Assembly: GCA_008508345.1 (NCBI GenBank) | Contig: QNGE01001717.1 | Location: 1-64,000, forward strand | Reading direction: 5' to 3' | Length of the DNA stretch: 64,000 nucleotides | Source of the DNA: Paragonimus westermani | Lineage: Eukaryota > Platyhelminthes > Trematoda > Plagiorchiida > Troglotrematidae | In this document: positions 11,881-22,700 of the stretch, piece by piece | How positions within the stretch are numbered: position 1 is the stretch's first letter | Layout: each line of letters opens with the position of its first letter | Made by a program: the position numbers and the translations under genes | Notes under the pieces: generated by a model | Database searches by the model: none | Told to the model about the DNA's origin: nothing | The model's input: the letters and a program-made list of their open reading frames with translations, nothing else

Positions 11881-12813
11881 ACACTACTTATAGGCTTTAA
11901 GCGGCTTTGGTGTTGGTCAAATACTAGGTCAATCAGAGGCAAAGATAACTATCAGAAAGTTAACAAGATTAAGGTCGCTTACGGGTTGTTCGCGGATCCG
12001 GTAAAGGTCCGGCTTTTCGTTCACCGACTTTTAGGTGCTGTGACACAAGGACCTTGTCCAGGAATATTCTTGAGTGGAAGAGGATCGATGCGAAAACGCC
12101 GAACGGCAGTATAACCACAGAGCCGATGAACAGCGATTCAGCAATTAACACACGGATTCAATGCAGGAGTCCAACGAATCTGGAGCCGATCCGTTCGCAT
12201 TGATCGGTGTCAAGTAGTGACTATTGGCCTGAAAAGCAGACCTGGAAAACGTGGCTTAGCATCAATCTCAGGGATCATAGTAAGTGTCGAAAACACGGTG
12301 GTGTCACCAGTCCGTTTTTCGTAACTAAGGGTCTATCAATACTGCAAAACAATCTATAGAGTTGTGTCTGACGCAGTCCGAAAGAAGGCTATTTTGCCAG
12401 CCAAAAACCCTATTAAAAAGTGCTTTTGCTCAAGAAGACTCCGGGAGCGAATCTTGCAAACCCCTTAGCATTTCCCCGTTAGCTGTCGTCACTCACAACA
12501 ATGAAGAACCGTTCTACGAGATCTACCCTGGAAACGAACTGCATGGAAGTAAAATCACTGCCAAATCTAGACTCGCAAGTGACATTTTCGGGCTCTTGGA
12601 TAGTTCGATGACCGCTCGCTGAAAATAATGAACAGCGCGTATGTTTATCTTCAGGCCCATACAAATGGCCTCATTAGCGCAACCCAGCATTGCCCAGTGA
12701 CGGCGTGTTTCAGCAGGGTCTGCAACGTCTTACACGAACGCTGCTAAGCCTGACTGGCTGGTAGCCAGCCAGGAAACACCGACCACTCGCTTTGAAGATG
12801 GATGTGGCTGTGG
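11881..12813. other. Unassigned DNA with one possible coding stretch
   Basis: Most of this holds short chance ORFs. The plus-strand ORF at 12362-12622 (86 codons) starts near an acceptor-like gtctgacgcag and reads as a polar, low-repeat segment (PFYEIYPGNELHGSK). There is no domain and no donor, so coding is possible but unproven. Confidence 0.3.
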
Positions 12814-13134
12814 CTACTTACCGTACGCTACGGCAATGTTGATCCGGAGCGTCCGTTTGAACAGCTGGTAGAGGGGCTCTGTCAGACCGATAGTTGCCCT
12901 TCTAAGCATCCTGGGTTGTATCTTGTCAGGATCTATCATAATGTGTAAACTGACAATGCGATAAAGTTGGTGAACGTCTAGTGCGGAAAACCCAGCGGTA
13001 GGAAATGGTTCGGCGACCGCTCTACGGTGACTCAGTGAGGTATCGGTTTGAAGGTTTAAATTTGTAAATCGCTGAATGGTCCTCCTTGAATAATTCAGCC
13101 ATAGTTGGGGGTTTTGAAGAGATCTCTTTATCAA
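12814..13134 (-). mobile_element. LINE fragment C: linker before the reverse transcriptase
   Basis: The minus-strand frame reads through a stretch typical of the start of LINE reverse transcriptases: HQLYRIVSLHIMIDPDKIQP, then PRMLRRATIGLTEPLYQLF. This resembles the 'GPDGI.PR.L.......PL..LF' block that precedes RT motif 1, with the GPDGI element decayed to DPDKI. The comparable plus-strand block is at 35820-35940 in LINE E. Nothing else of the element is readable nearby, so it is an isolated scrap. Confidence 0.55.
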
Positions 13135-14029
13135 GCAGATGCAGATAAGGAGCTCAAGGCTTATTCCTTCTTAGGCGACTCCTACGCTTAGGTAAATGGT
13201 TTCGTTCGCGTCATCTCTTTGAATGACCCAATCTCCTATGAGTTCGGTGTGCCCCTGGGTTTCACGCATACATTTGCTTCGAACGGTCTGGACAGCACTC
13301 AGGTCCCTAGGTTTTACTGTAGGCTAACGCTTGAGGAATAACTGGGAATGTTTACTAGAAGGACAACGTAATCCGTACGCAAAAGATGATAAAAAAGAAG
13401 GAATGCGGTGCGAATATGCCATCCGCTTTTGGAATTGCACTTCGGAGCGACTAAAAGATTTGATCTACACATTCCTAGTCAAAGTGGAGTGATCCTACGT
13501 ATATTCCCAGGTCAGTAAAATGAAGGTAGTTGAAATATTTCACTGTGAATTTTTTTGTGGTTGCTGTGACCAGTATCAAACAAGGCTGAAGGCGAGCAGA
13601 AAGTAGTCGTTGTGTCCAGTTGGTTTTATGATTAACAACCTGTCAACCAGACGGCTATAATCCATGCAGTTGCCTGCGATTAGTGTTTGAATAATGTCAT
13701 GTACTTAATAGGAAGTCGTGATTATGTTCTGTATAATCATTTATTGCCTTCACGCCGATCTTCCTTCTTCTCACATCTGAAATCTTCCTGGGACATACTG
13801 CGAACCTCCCTTGCAAGGACTGACGCGACCATTTGGACTTCGTGGGCGATAAATCGTTTCTCCCACAGGCATTAATCATAGTGAAGCACCAAGCCTTCAT
13901 ATCGTTTGTTTTTGGAACTTTTTCTCCGGTAGATTGTTCATCCCACTAACCGACTTCATTTTATGCGTGCCCTGGATTTGATCGCGTTTTTAACATTCTT
14001 AATGGTAATAATGTATACTTCTCGACACG
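13135..14029. other. Unassigned DNA
   Basis: No gene-like signal. Short ORFs overlap on both strands at 13687-13900 with no supporting context. Confidence 0.35.
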
Positions 14030-14720
14030 TATGTTAGAAGCACGCTGGATGCGCCGATCATTCCTGATAATTAAAAGCGATGGAAAATAACAAATAAATA
14101 ATTAGTACCATAAACGCAGAATCTGTCGCCGAAAATGGCGTAATCATGAGGAAAGTGATCGCGGCCTGCAAAACTTTGGCGCGCGCAGCGGGAAGAAGAT
14201 GGTTTACTTGTTCCGCACACCAGTCCAGAAAATGTGATGTTACATCAAGTCACCATTTACAAGATGTTCCAAATAGTTCATCATCACGCCGGGAAATACG
14301 TCCAAACGCATCGCTAGGATGCTCCGATACTACTTGATATAACTAGCATCGGGAAAACGTTAAAATTGGTAAGAATTGGCGGGGAAAACGATAAATTTCA
14401 AACTCCGGTGAACAACTGGGCAGACTCCAGCGCAGGACTTTGTCGGTTCCTGGAAACCGTTGAGAACCTTGTAAACTGTTCGGTCAGAAGGGGGGTTTGT
14501 GCGTCTTCATCGTCGCGAATATCCTCGCACAGCAAATGTTTATGGGATTCAGAATCAGGATACAATCTCACGTAGTAAATGAGAAATTGTGGAGTGGTCA
14601 CGTTTACTGTGACGAATAATATGTATGCAACACTTTTGACGGACACTTAATGCGACATTAATATTTTTGCGCTGGTTACTAAAATGTATGAAGTCATTAG
14701 CTAGTTATCACAGTGTTTCG
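14030..14720 (+). repeat. Dispersed repeat R2, copy with extra 249-bp segment
   Basis: Two blocks, 14030-14347 and 14597-14720, match the R2 copy at 44460-44935 closely. Examples are the shared runs ggtttacttgttccgcacac and cacgtttactgtgacgaata. Here the two blocks are separated by 249 bases (14348-14596) that the other copy lacks. The plus-strand ORFs at 14146-14337 and 44619-44801 encode matching peptides because the DNA is repeated. I take that as repeat homology, not as proof of a gene. A short R2-like piece also occurs at 15635-15690 (compare 45042-45090). Confidence 0.7.
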
Positions 14721-16129
14721 CTATAATCCAGTAACCGACAACTGCCCAGCAGTCGGCCACATAATAAGCGGATCGGGTGAGAATGAGAACTGATGAATGT
14801 TACACTCACTCTGGCTGTCGAACGCATGCAAATTGAATTCGGGAATATTTTCTTCTTCACAACATTTCACTTGCATGTGTTCCCAAATACTGCTGTTCTG
14901 TGCACGTTTTTAAACGCGCATTCACAGTTCATTCATTTTGAGCGGGGTTACTGCGGCTGTATTGTCTATTTTGCGGCATGTCGTCACTCAAAATTTTGTC
15001 AAAAGCTTTGTGAAAGCGTCAGTTCTTTTTCATGTCCTCAACTTCTTCAATGCTGTCCTACTAACTGTTGTTTATTTACACATAGTACACACTTATGTGT
15101 TCGAATAACTTATGCTCACTGACGTAAAGTGCAGCGGTGCACCGACGGTTGACACCAGTCTGGGTAACCCAGTGGAATGCGGGCGTGACATGCTCACCGT
15201 GAGCTCCAGGTGCTCCGGGCAGCTGCAGCTAACTCTACAATGATTGTCACATGGTTGTCAAAACTCCGTATGGATTTTGCCGTCAGTTTGCCATATACGG
15301 CCTGTGTTAACACCGAAATCCATATTCCATAGCATAGAAAGGTTGTTTGGTAATAAAAAGGAGAGGTTGAGGCGGAGAAAGGAACAGAAGTGATGAATCT
15401 AGGTTCCAGTGTGATTGTGTAACCTATATTGGAAGAGTTTACTTTTCACAGTTTTGCTCGAGGAGTTATATGACGGTCACCAGTCCGTCAATATTCACTA
15501 CCATTACTCATGGTCTGAATGCTTATACTGCTTTCAAACGCTTATAATCTTGATACTTAGGAGGACGATTAGAATATTAAGGATGGACATACATATGTGG
15601 GGAAAATGCACTTGTGTAACCTATTCTGGATTCGCTAACAAGCGCCAATTTCACACTTCCCAGTAATCTGGGTAATGCGTACACGGCAGCTCACATGAAT
15701 AAAACGACGCAGTAGATCGTATGGCAGATGAGGATGTCAGTGAATGATAGGGATACAAAGAACTGCTCCAAGCAGGCTATTTTCGAGAGCGGCCGATATG
15801 TACGGCATGTGATTTCCACATTTTTCCCGGACCACACTCAAAAGTGTCAGATTTTGAAGGTGAACGTTGTGATCGATAGCGTAAGAACGTTGTCCAAGCC
15901 CTTTTTAAAAGGCTGAACGGTGTTACTGGATCTGGTTTCAGCCGAAAGTTTGTTCTAACTATTGAAAAATTTTACAACAAAGAAATCTGCACGTGTTTTC
16001 CCCCGAAGTACTGGGATTGACGAAGTGAGGCCATCATTCCCTGGACACATGGGGAGCTGTATTTGTAAACGGTGAAAGTGAACGGTGAAAGTTATGGTGA
16101 TGACGTCCGAATGCATGAGCGTAGGTTAC
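14721..16129. other. Unassigned DNA with a short R2-like patch
   Basis: The 109-codon plus-strand ORF at 14793-15122 is Cys- and Phe-rich with no domain or splice support. The patch at 15635-15690 (aagcgccaattt...cttcccagtaatctgggtaatgcgtac) matches 45042-45090. No gene is supportable. Confidence 0.35.
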
Positions 16130-16850
16130 ATCTTTATTGTTATAACAAAGTTAGTGGTGATTTTCTCGACGTAATTGTGAGAAACACGCTCAGGAGTGCG
16201 TGATCAACGTTCAGATTTTGAAACATATACATAGTTCAACACCAAATTTGAAAACCGTACAATGAGTCAACTGTGTGAATAGAGCGACAAAACAGACATT
16301 ATATGAAGGGAAAATTTATGCTTGGGCAGAAGTCTTTGTGCTACCTAGTTCTGAGACGATATCACTCGGGATCTAAACAACTCGATAAAACGATTGATTT
16401 GGTAAATCAAATGGGACTTCACAAGGTGATCAGTAGCCTGATGCTCAAGGTTGTGCCGAAGTGGAGGTGCTTGGAGGATGGAGGGTATGTACAGGCAAAG
16501 AATTTGACAATTATTCCATGAAGATGGTCACGGGGAAATGTGCAGGAAACTTTTTCATGATGTGAGCGAGGTAGAGACGCATATACTTTCGCGAGAAACG
16601 CCTGAACCTCTCAACCGGACGTCATTCTTCACTCAACTTCCAAAGAATTTTGGGGAGCTCGCGATATGCTCAACCGTTGCGGAATTTTGGGTGTCCGGAC
16701 GGGGTGGAATGTTTTCTGGCGTGGGATATATGGGCGGAACCAAGAATGGAAGACGGAATCACGCGATGCTATGTGGCACTGCGCCGCGGAGGCAAACGAC
16801 CATTTACGCTTGCAAGAAACAATAAAAAGTCAACCGTAGAATGAATGGGA
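16130..16850 (-). repeat. LINE tail repeat R4, inverted copy
   Basis: The reverse complement of 29310-29930 aligns with this interval. Conserved pieces include gagaaacacgctc...gcgtgatca near 16180-16205, cttcacaagg...gctcaaggt near 16418-16450, and the block around 16650-16760. The plus-strand ORFs at 16303-16844 are antisense products of this repeat. Because R4 lies directly after the C-terminal end of a LINE ORF at 17960-18430, I read R4 as the 3' untranslated tail of that LINE family. Confidence 0.65.
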
Positions 16851-16851
16851 T

Positions 16852-17148
16852 TTGATTTTTGAAAGTTTCAAGCAAGCGTATGATCAAAAACTTATCGCCG
16901 GAAATCTCGGTAACGCTGGGTTTCTTAGTTTGGTCGAAAGCAGGACCTTACTTAGAGTCAACAATAAGTTCGAACTGTTAGGGATTCACGTCTTTTATAA
17001 AAACTTATATTTGAACGATCGTGGAAACCCGTCGGAAATATCCGTGGTGACTGTGATTACCACAGAACCGTCTTCCAATAACGCGAAGACAAACAGCGAA
17101 CTCCGAGACAGAAACAAAATTGAACTGATGATTCTGCCAAACTATTTG
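16852..17148 (+). CDS. Possible host exon, unknown protein
   Basis: An open frame of about 99 codons ends at a donor-like site (CTATTTG|GTGAGT, GT at 17149-17150). The peptide is mixed polar and hydrophobic, with runs such as LLGIHVFYKNLYLND, and no cysteine. I recognise no domain. It sits between two pieces of a minus-strand LINE (16130-16850 and 17218-17576), so it may simply be antisense LINE sequence. Confidence 0.2.
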
Positions 17149-17217
17149 GTGAGTAATAAAATGTGAACGACAATGGGCTGCGTAACCAAACTGTGGTGGC
17201 CTCTATTGACAAAGTAA

Positions 17218-17576
17218 TTACGCCTCAACTACACAATTCGTCCACTCGAAACGTTTCTCTTCAGACAAACCGGAATGGAAATGCTCCGTCTGATTTGAAG
17301 CACCCCAGATAAGAGTATATACCTTATGCAGCGGTCCCGTAAACAATACAGCTCCATGCACAGTCGGATATGTTCGGTTGATTTCGATACTAGGAGGCAT
17401 TTTACACACCGAAACGACGTACAAGGTGTGAAAATCAGAAGCTTTGAGAAATTTTCCAGCAATCTCCCCATCCACGCGGCGCAATCTAAGTTGCTTTCAA
17501 GGGCGTGCACAGAAACTTTGGTGTTCCTTATCGCCAAATTGACACGGTTCCTAAGTCTGAAGCGTTCAAGCCACAT
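17218..17576 (-). mobile_element. LINE fragment G: region after the RT palm
   Basis: The minus-strand frames resemble the stretch between the FADD motif and the 'DLGV' block of CR1/Jockey-type LINEs. Among the readable pieces are RRVDGEIAGKFLKAS (a 'L..W...W.L' type run), then a C-containing strand, SIEINRTYPTVHG and LIWGASNQTEHFHSGLSEEK. Two frames must be combined to follow it. It lies upstream of the inverted R4 tail at 16130-16850, as expected for one minus-strand LINE copy that has lost its middle part. Confidence 0.45.
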
Positions 17577-17959
17577 ATATCAAACGGAACCGTCCTAACT
17601 TTCTTATACGTGAATTAGTAAAACGTTCTAAAGGTTTGTTCCAGCACTTCTGCAGCTGTTTTTTGAGTACCTCTAAGTACAAGACCTAAAGAATATTGGC
17701 GGACGATTTATTCCGTGGGCTGACATTCCGGTGGATGGAAAGGTTGAACCAACCAATCGATCTTGATTTTGTTTCCACAACCGTGAATCTGTAACGTCTC
17801 AACTGTCTCCCACGAGGCGTGACAAATTACGCATCAGTTGACTTATGCTTACTTGGTGGGTAGCTTAGTTGACGACAGGGGTCTACGCTACTCAGACTCG
17901 CCCAATTTCGCAGCGCATACACCTTTCCTAATAGGTAAAGCCATATGAGCGGGAGACTA
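17577..17959. other. Centre of a head-to-head LINE pair
   Basis: No ORF is readable. It separates the minus-strand LINE remnant (to 17576) from the plus-strand one (from about 17960). Some of it may be decayed RT sequence. Confidence 0.35.
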
Positions 17960-18430
17960 CATTAAACATTTAGCCTTCCTTCTTGCTGTCCGGTCACACC
18001 TTTATATCCTATGCACAAGGCCCCAGTTCGAATACTGCACGTTCACAAAGAGTCACTTGTTCAAGTGTGATAGGTTAGCTTTGGAAAGTCTCTAACGTGC
18101 ACTCACGAAAGTTTTATTGGGCTACTCATCTTTTCTCAACTACAGAGAACGTTGCCAGCTGCTTGTAATGGAACCTATCCGGATACGGCGACTCAAGCTG
18201 TAATTTGCATTCAAGTCTGATCTGTTCTACGGCAGTGAATTTCCGGTCAATCTCATGATTCGCTTACAAAATAACTTAGAGTGCGACTTAAGGGACAAAG
18301 AATTAACGTTGACAATTTTTAAACTCCGAAAAAACTGCTGTCAAATTTTCCCACATTACAATATTCTCACATCTGGAACAACCTCCCACATGCAATTTGC
18401 GCAAGTGGGAATAAGCATTAGTTGAAAAGA
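17960..18430 (+). mobile_element. LINE fragment H: C-terminal end of the RT ORF
   Basis: One plus-strand frame, broken by a few stops, follows the C-terminal signature of CR1/Jockey-type LINE ORF2. It runs LYILCTRPQFEYC (consensus 'LYK..VRP.LEYC'), then GYSSFLNYRERCQLL ('GL..L.Y.ERL..L') and IRIRRLKL ('L..RR.RGDL'). Close to 18385 the frame reads HIWNNLPHAICASG ('WN.LP..VV.A'). The order and spacing match the family. The upstream part of the element is missing or unreadable. The R4 tail follows. Confidence 0.7.
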
Positions 18431-20265
18431 AGCTCAGAAACCGTTCTGACAACAAAGAACGTCATGCCCTTTTATAAACTCACGCTTTCTGATGGCATCT
18501 TTGAGAACGAACCTAATAGCATATGAGGGGAAGCCCTGTTTGTCGAACAGTGTTACGTCACGTATCCTACGAAGTGATCAGAGCTATCGGCTTCATCATT
18601 AGAAGCATTTATCCAGATTTCAAAGCGTGGTAATGACTCCAGCAAAATAGATCTCGTACATAATTGTTTAAAACCTACACATTGGCAAGAAAAAATGTCT
18701 ACAGTCAACACACATGGGTGTCATTATACAAACGCCCGTTAATGACAACCCAATCATTCTGGTACGCTTTTTCTTCCCACTTAATGATAACAAGATGTGG
18801 CTATTTGTTAACATGCAAAACTGTGAGCACCAAAACCGTTTGGAAAAAACACCTAACTCGTTTGTCTGGTATTATTACACAAAATCGTCACGCTACAATT
18901 CGTGTTTTTTCTCCTCTGGCAATAATTCTTTTGTTAAGCCCTCTTTTTATTCTGTATGTCAGCCGCGTAGAGTAGATGAACATTGAAATTCGACAGTAAC
19001 CGTTCAGTAGGGCAAGCTGTCGATTGGTCAATTTCCGCCTTATATGATAACTGTTTGCAAGTGTTATATATTTCAATGAATAACAAATTTATCAAGTTGA
19101 TATGGAAGATTTTTTCACAAAATCCTATTCGGTGTTTTGCCATAGTCCACGTGGTCATTTTACATCCTTCCGTTCATTATGTGCTTTTGCTCTTCGTTCT
19201 TCACTCCACAAAGTGTCTCACGTGAGATATCATTCTACCAATTCCACTGGTTGGGCATTTCAGGAGACCATTGGAATCCCGTCGATTTTGAGTAAAAAAT
19301 GAAATCGTGGTGCCTGAAGTTCACAGTTATAGTTTGTAATTCATTTTTGTATATTTTTGTACATACCGTTCCGTCAACTTCATCTGTACATTTGTCTGGA
19401 GACATCACCATCCCTTCCTGAATTTGACTGCCACCAAGAACAAACGGCATTTACCGCGCGCTGTCCATGTCTTCTTCGTCTGCGGGAAAGTTTGTTTTGG
19501 TGAAGTAATTGCACGGCGAAATTTTCAGTTTTACGTATTTGGTTATCTATCGACCTCAACTACTCTCCATCTCAGGTCGCGTGTATAACTATCTATCGGC
19601 TATCGTCCAGACCTACTCTTCGGCGCCTTCTTTCTCTCGGGTGGTAGCTAGTCCAATTCAACGGGTTTTGGTTTGTCCGTGAATTAGTCGATTTTCTTGA
19701 TACGCCCCTCTTTTATTTGTACCCATGATTTCTTGTGCACATCTGTTATCGTCAGAGCTTTTTTGATGTTACCATATTTTGGTCATTCTTATCTTTTGAT
19801 TGATTCAGCCACTGCAAAGCACAAGCTTACCCATCTTCTCTATCTCAACGACATTTTCCACGCATTCGACCCGAACCATTTACCCCAAACAGTGGCGAAA
19901 TTCTTCGGCGGTTCATCTTTCTTATCCTCGAATTAACTCTTTCAGTCATGACCCTGATCATTAGACCAGTGATCACCCAGTGAAATGCAAATTGGAGCCA
20001 CTGCCCAGCATTGTTATCGAATATTGGAGATTTTCATAACTATCGTCTGAGAAACGAATTCTTCTTTAAAAGTTGAATTTTTTTCTTATCACATTTGTTT
20101 TGTTACTTGATTTATATATAATTGGTCTGTTGCACAATTAGTACTTATGGTGTGCATTTGGGTGTACGGCTCCAGACCACGTACACTGCGCACATCTAAG
20201 CGCGTTTCTGAAAAATGCGTTAAGAAATGTACCGGTATCGCCATTATTACTTTTCACACTTCAGT
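18430..20265 (+). repeat. LINE tail repeat R4, copy a, with R3 nested in it
   Basis: Two segments, 18430-19305 and 19885-20265, align in order with 28530-29930. Examples are aaagaacgtcat, the actccagca-aatagatctcgtaca run, and atggcgaaattcttcg. Between them lies about 580 bases that copy b lacks, and that contain repeat R3. The ORFs at 18664-19302 on both strands are taken as chance ORFs inside the tail. Confidence 0.7.
19310..19830 (+). repeat. Dispersed repeat R3, copy a, inside R4
   Basis: This aligns with 32285-32785 over about 500 bp, for example ttcacagtt..agtttgtaattcatttttgtatattttt, ccgt(t)ccgt(t)aacttcatctgtaca, the gtgaagtaat(t)gca block, and at the right end gatgtta(c)catattttg followed by cagccactgc. 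The element interrupts the R4 tail, so it inserted after that LINE copy did. No class is evident. Confidence 0.65.
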
Positions 20266-22700
20266 AGGGCACCCTTTTACCTACCAGCATGCGAGCTAGA
20301 ATAAGTTTAACGAACACAGTTGGTCTTCGTGACTTAAACCCTTCACACACCTTACAGTGTATAAGGCGAGCTTTCGTGCCTTTCCGACGACGGTGATGTT
20401 TTTTGAGGCGTGATGCCCAGACATGAACAAAGTATTCTAAGTCGGGGCTAACTGTGGCTGGACAAAGCGGATTGAATACCGCTGAGCATTGGTAGTCGAT
20501 CGCGGATTTCAGCCTATATAACGCATGCCAGACTTTTGTCGCAGCCACGGCACAATAGATAGATGGAGTAGACGTTGCGGTGGTGTGAACGCCCAGGCTT
20601 GTCTTTTACTGTTTAATCGCTGGTGCAACTAACTGTGGTTGTGCCTTCCTTAGATACCTGGAAGTTAACTGGATGGCTTCAGCCAGGTTATGACTTTTAG
20701 GAACATTCACCAAGAAGACCCAATTTTATGTTCGTCCGCAGGTTTTCAGAGTGCCCCCCTGGAAAGCGCCCGAGTCCGATGCACATCAAACCAGCTTTAC
20801 ATCGTCAACACACGGGTAACATGGGCTGAATAGGCTACCCATCAAGTCATTTGTGTGCACCAAAATGACCAGAAAGACCCTAGGGTACTCCACTCGAGGG
20901 AGAACCTTCGTCCAATGATGCTTCCCTACTCTCACCTTACACGACCCGCCGGCTGGAAATGCCTGGATCCAGGTATAGATTGTGGGGATACTCCAGCCTC
21001 TTGTAACCTCTATCCCAGTAGACTGTGGTTGAGAGGGTCAAAGACCCTGTGCAAATATAGATAATGCAGCCTGATCATCCCTCATTCACCCAGCTCCCTA
21101 TGGGAGTGTCTAAAAGCGTCGGCATATTGATAAGACAGGGTCTACCCGTTAGAAAGCCGTGTTGAAGAGCTCTCATAAATTTATGCTCTCGGAGAAATCG
21201 GCAGATCCCCTCTCGCAATGTGCGTTCAGTAATTTTGTTGACGACACTACTCAGGCTTGCTGATCGGTAGCTTCCAACAGCTGATCGTTTGGCACCATGG
21301 AAAATAGAAATTAAGGTGGCCTCTTTCCAGCCTCTCACAACCACCCTTGTTCCCAAAGTAAGGATGACTTGACGCCAGCAATTTGGTTGCGAGTTTTGGG
21401 AAGCCACGGACTTCGTGCTGTTTGGCAAAAATATCGCTTCCCAAACTTCACAGGATTCCTGTCGTGATCCAACGTGATTGTGCTCGTGGTGTTAGAGCGA
21501 GGCTCGAATACCTGATTGTCTAGGCAATAACCACTTAGAAACTGTGCCAAAATGGAGTAAGGTATGTCCTTGTTAACTGATAAAATCTCCCAGTTATGGG
21601 AAACTGTCCTTCCAGTTTCTTTCATAGGAGAGAATCTGAACTGAGAATAACCGTGAAACCTCCTGAGGTACTGCTTGCTATCACGGGTTGGACTGAACTC
21701 ATACACCAGACAAACACCCTTTGACACATCGACGGCTCCGTTTCAATCTCTCATCTGTATTACTGAGCCTTTAGGCCCCCCTCTCCGAGTATATGCATTC
21801 TAAGCCATGTGTCTAACTTGGAACTCTTTCTCTACCCTGAGACGAATCTATGGTCACTGTTCGCTTCCTCCGACTCGTTCGTTAGGGACTTTTCCACATG
21901 CAACATCCCATGGGTTTTCACCATACTTTGTTCACAAACCATCGACATGCCCTATAGAAACTGGTGGATTCCGGGCCATTTTATCAGTTCCCATTACCAG
22001 ATTTTCATGTTCGATTCCGTGATAAAGCCTCATCTCGTGTTTGTTTTACCAACAATGAGAGGTAAACGGTCAAATGATCACTCTCTCCGAGTGGCGCTGC
22101 AGGTGACAGGTTTGTGTTGGCGCTGCTGCGACAAGTTTTGAGTGAGTCTAACATCGAGGCTACCAGACCAAGTCGGAATCCCGTGGCTACACCAGCAGGT
22201 GTGTGAAATCGCTGGCAATGCTAGACAAATGGTGATCAAATCCTTCGCCACTTACACATTCCGATGGTCAGTTGACTTTGGGGACAGCGAAATCTTCCAG
22301 AACCAATGGGCGTTTGCCCGATCAGCGCGCTATCTGGAAGGGTTTCAGCAATCCTCCGTCTTCCTTCGATGTCGCACCTTGATTTCCATACACTTTATAT
22401 ATCATCAATGAGTGGGTCAATATGAAGAAGTGTGGCATCAGCTTGAATGCCCGTCCAACAACAGGCGCAATTTACTGGCGTCTACCCTACACAACTTCTG
22501 ATACATAAAAAGCAGCCACATCCAGAAGCGTCGCATTAGTCCCATACCATTGGAACCCACGCGCCAGACCTCCTACATTTATTTCTTCTTTCAGCCTTGC
22601 GTCTGTCGGCAAGCAAATGCCTACGGGATGAATAGTTAATTGGAGCTTTTCTCTCCTGTTAGGCATCCTGAACATACTCTTCGGCATGCCCTTCAACTCT
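20260..22700 (-). mobile_element. CR1/Jockey-like LINE B, degraded but long
   Basis: Reading right to left: 22650-22487 resembles the first part of a LINE endonuclease (ICLPTDARLKEEIN, consensus 'ICLTETWL..EI', then GFQWY). 22142-22050 contains the later endonuclease block PAAPLGESDHLTVYLSL with the catalytic SDH. 21428-21075 holds RT motifs 1-2 (WKEATLISIFHGAKRSAVGS, YRSASLSSVVNKITER, ALQHGFLTGRPCLIN). 20548-20261 holds the later part (LKSAIDYQCSAVF, SPDLEYFVHVW, RRRKGTKARLI). Frames change repeatedly and the FADD box is not readable. It shares nucleotide homology with LINE A. The order is that of a full-length ORF2, so this was once a nearly complete element. Confidence 0.75.

Noticed and set aside
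14146..14337. Conserved peptide shared with 44619-44801 as a gene family
   Set aside because: DNA similarity extends well beyond the ORF on both sides, so this is repeat homology. Frames show no extra constraint by eye.
16303..16844. Three plus-strand ORFs that could be exons
   Set aside because: They align, in reverse orientation, with the LINE tail repeat R4 at 29.3-29.9 kb.
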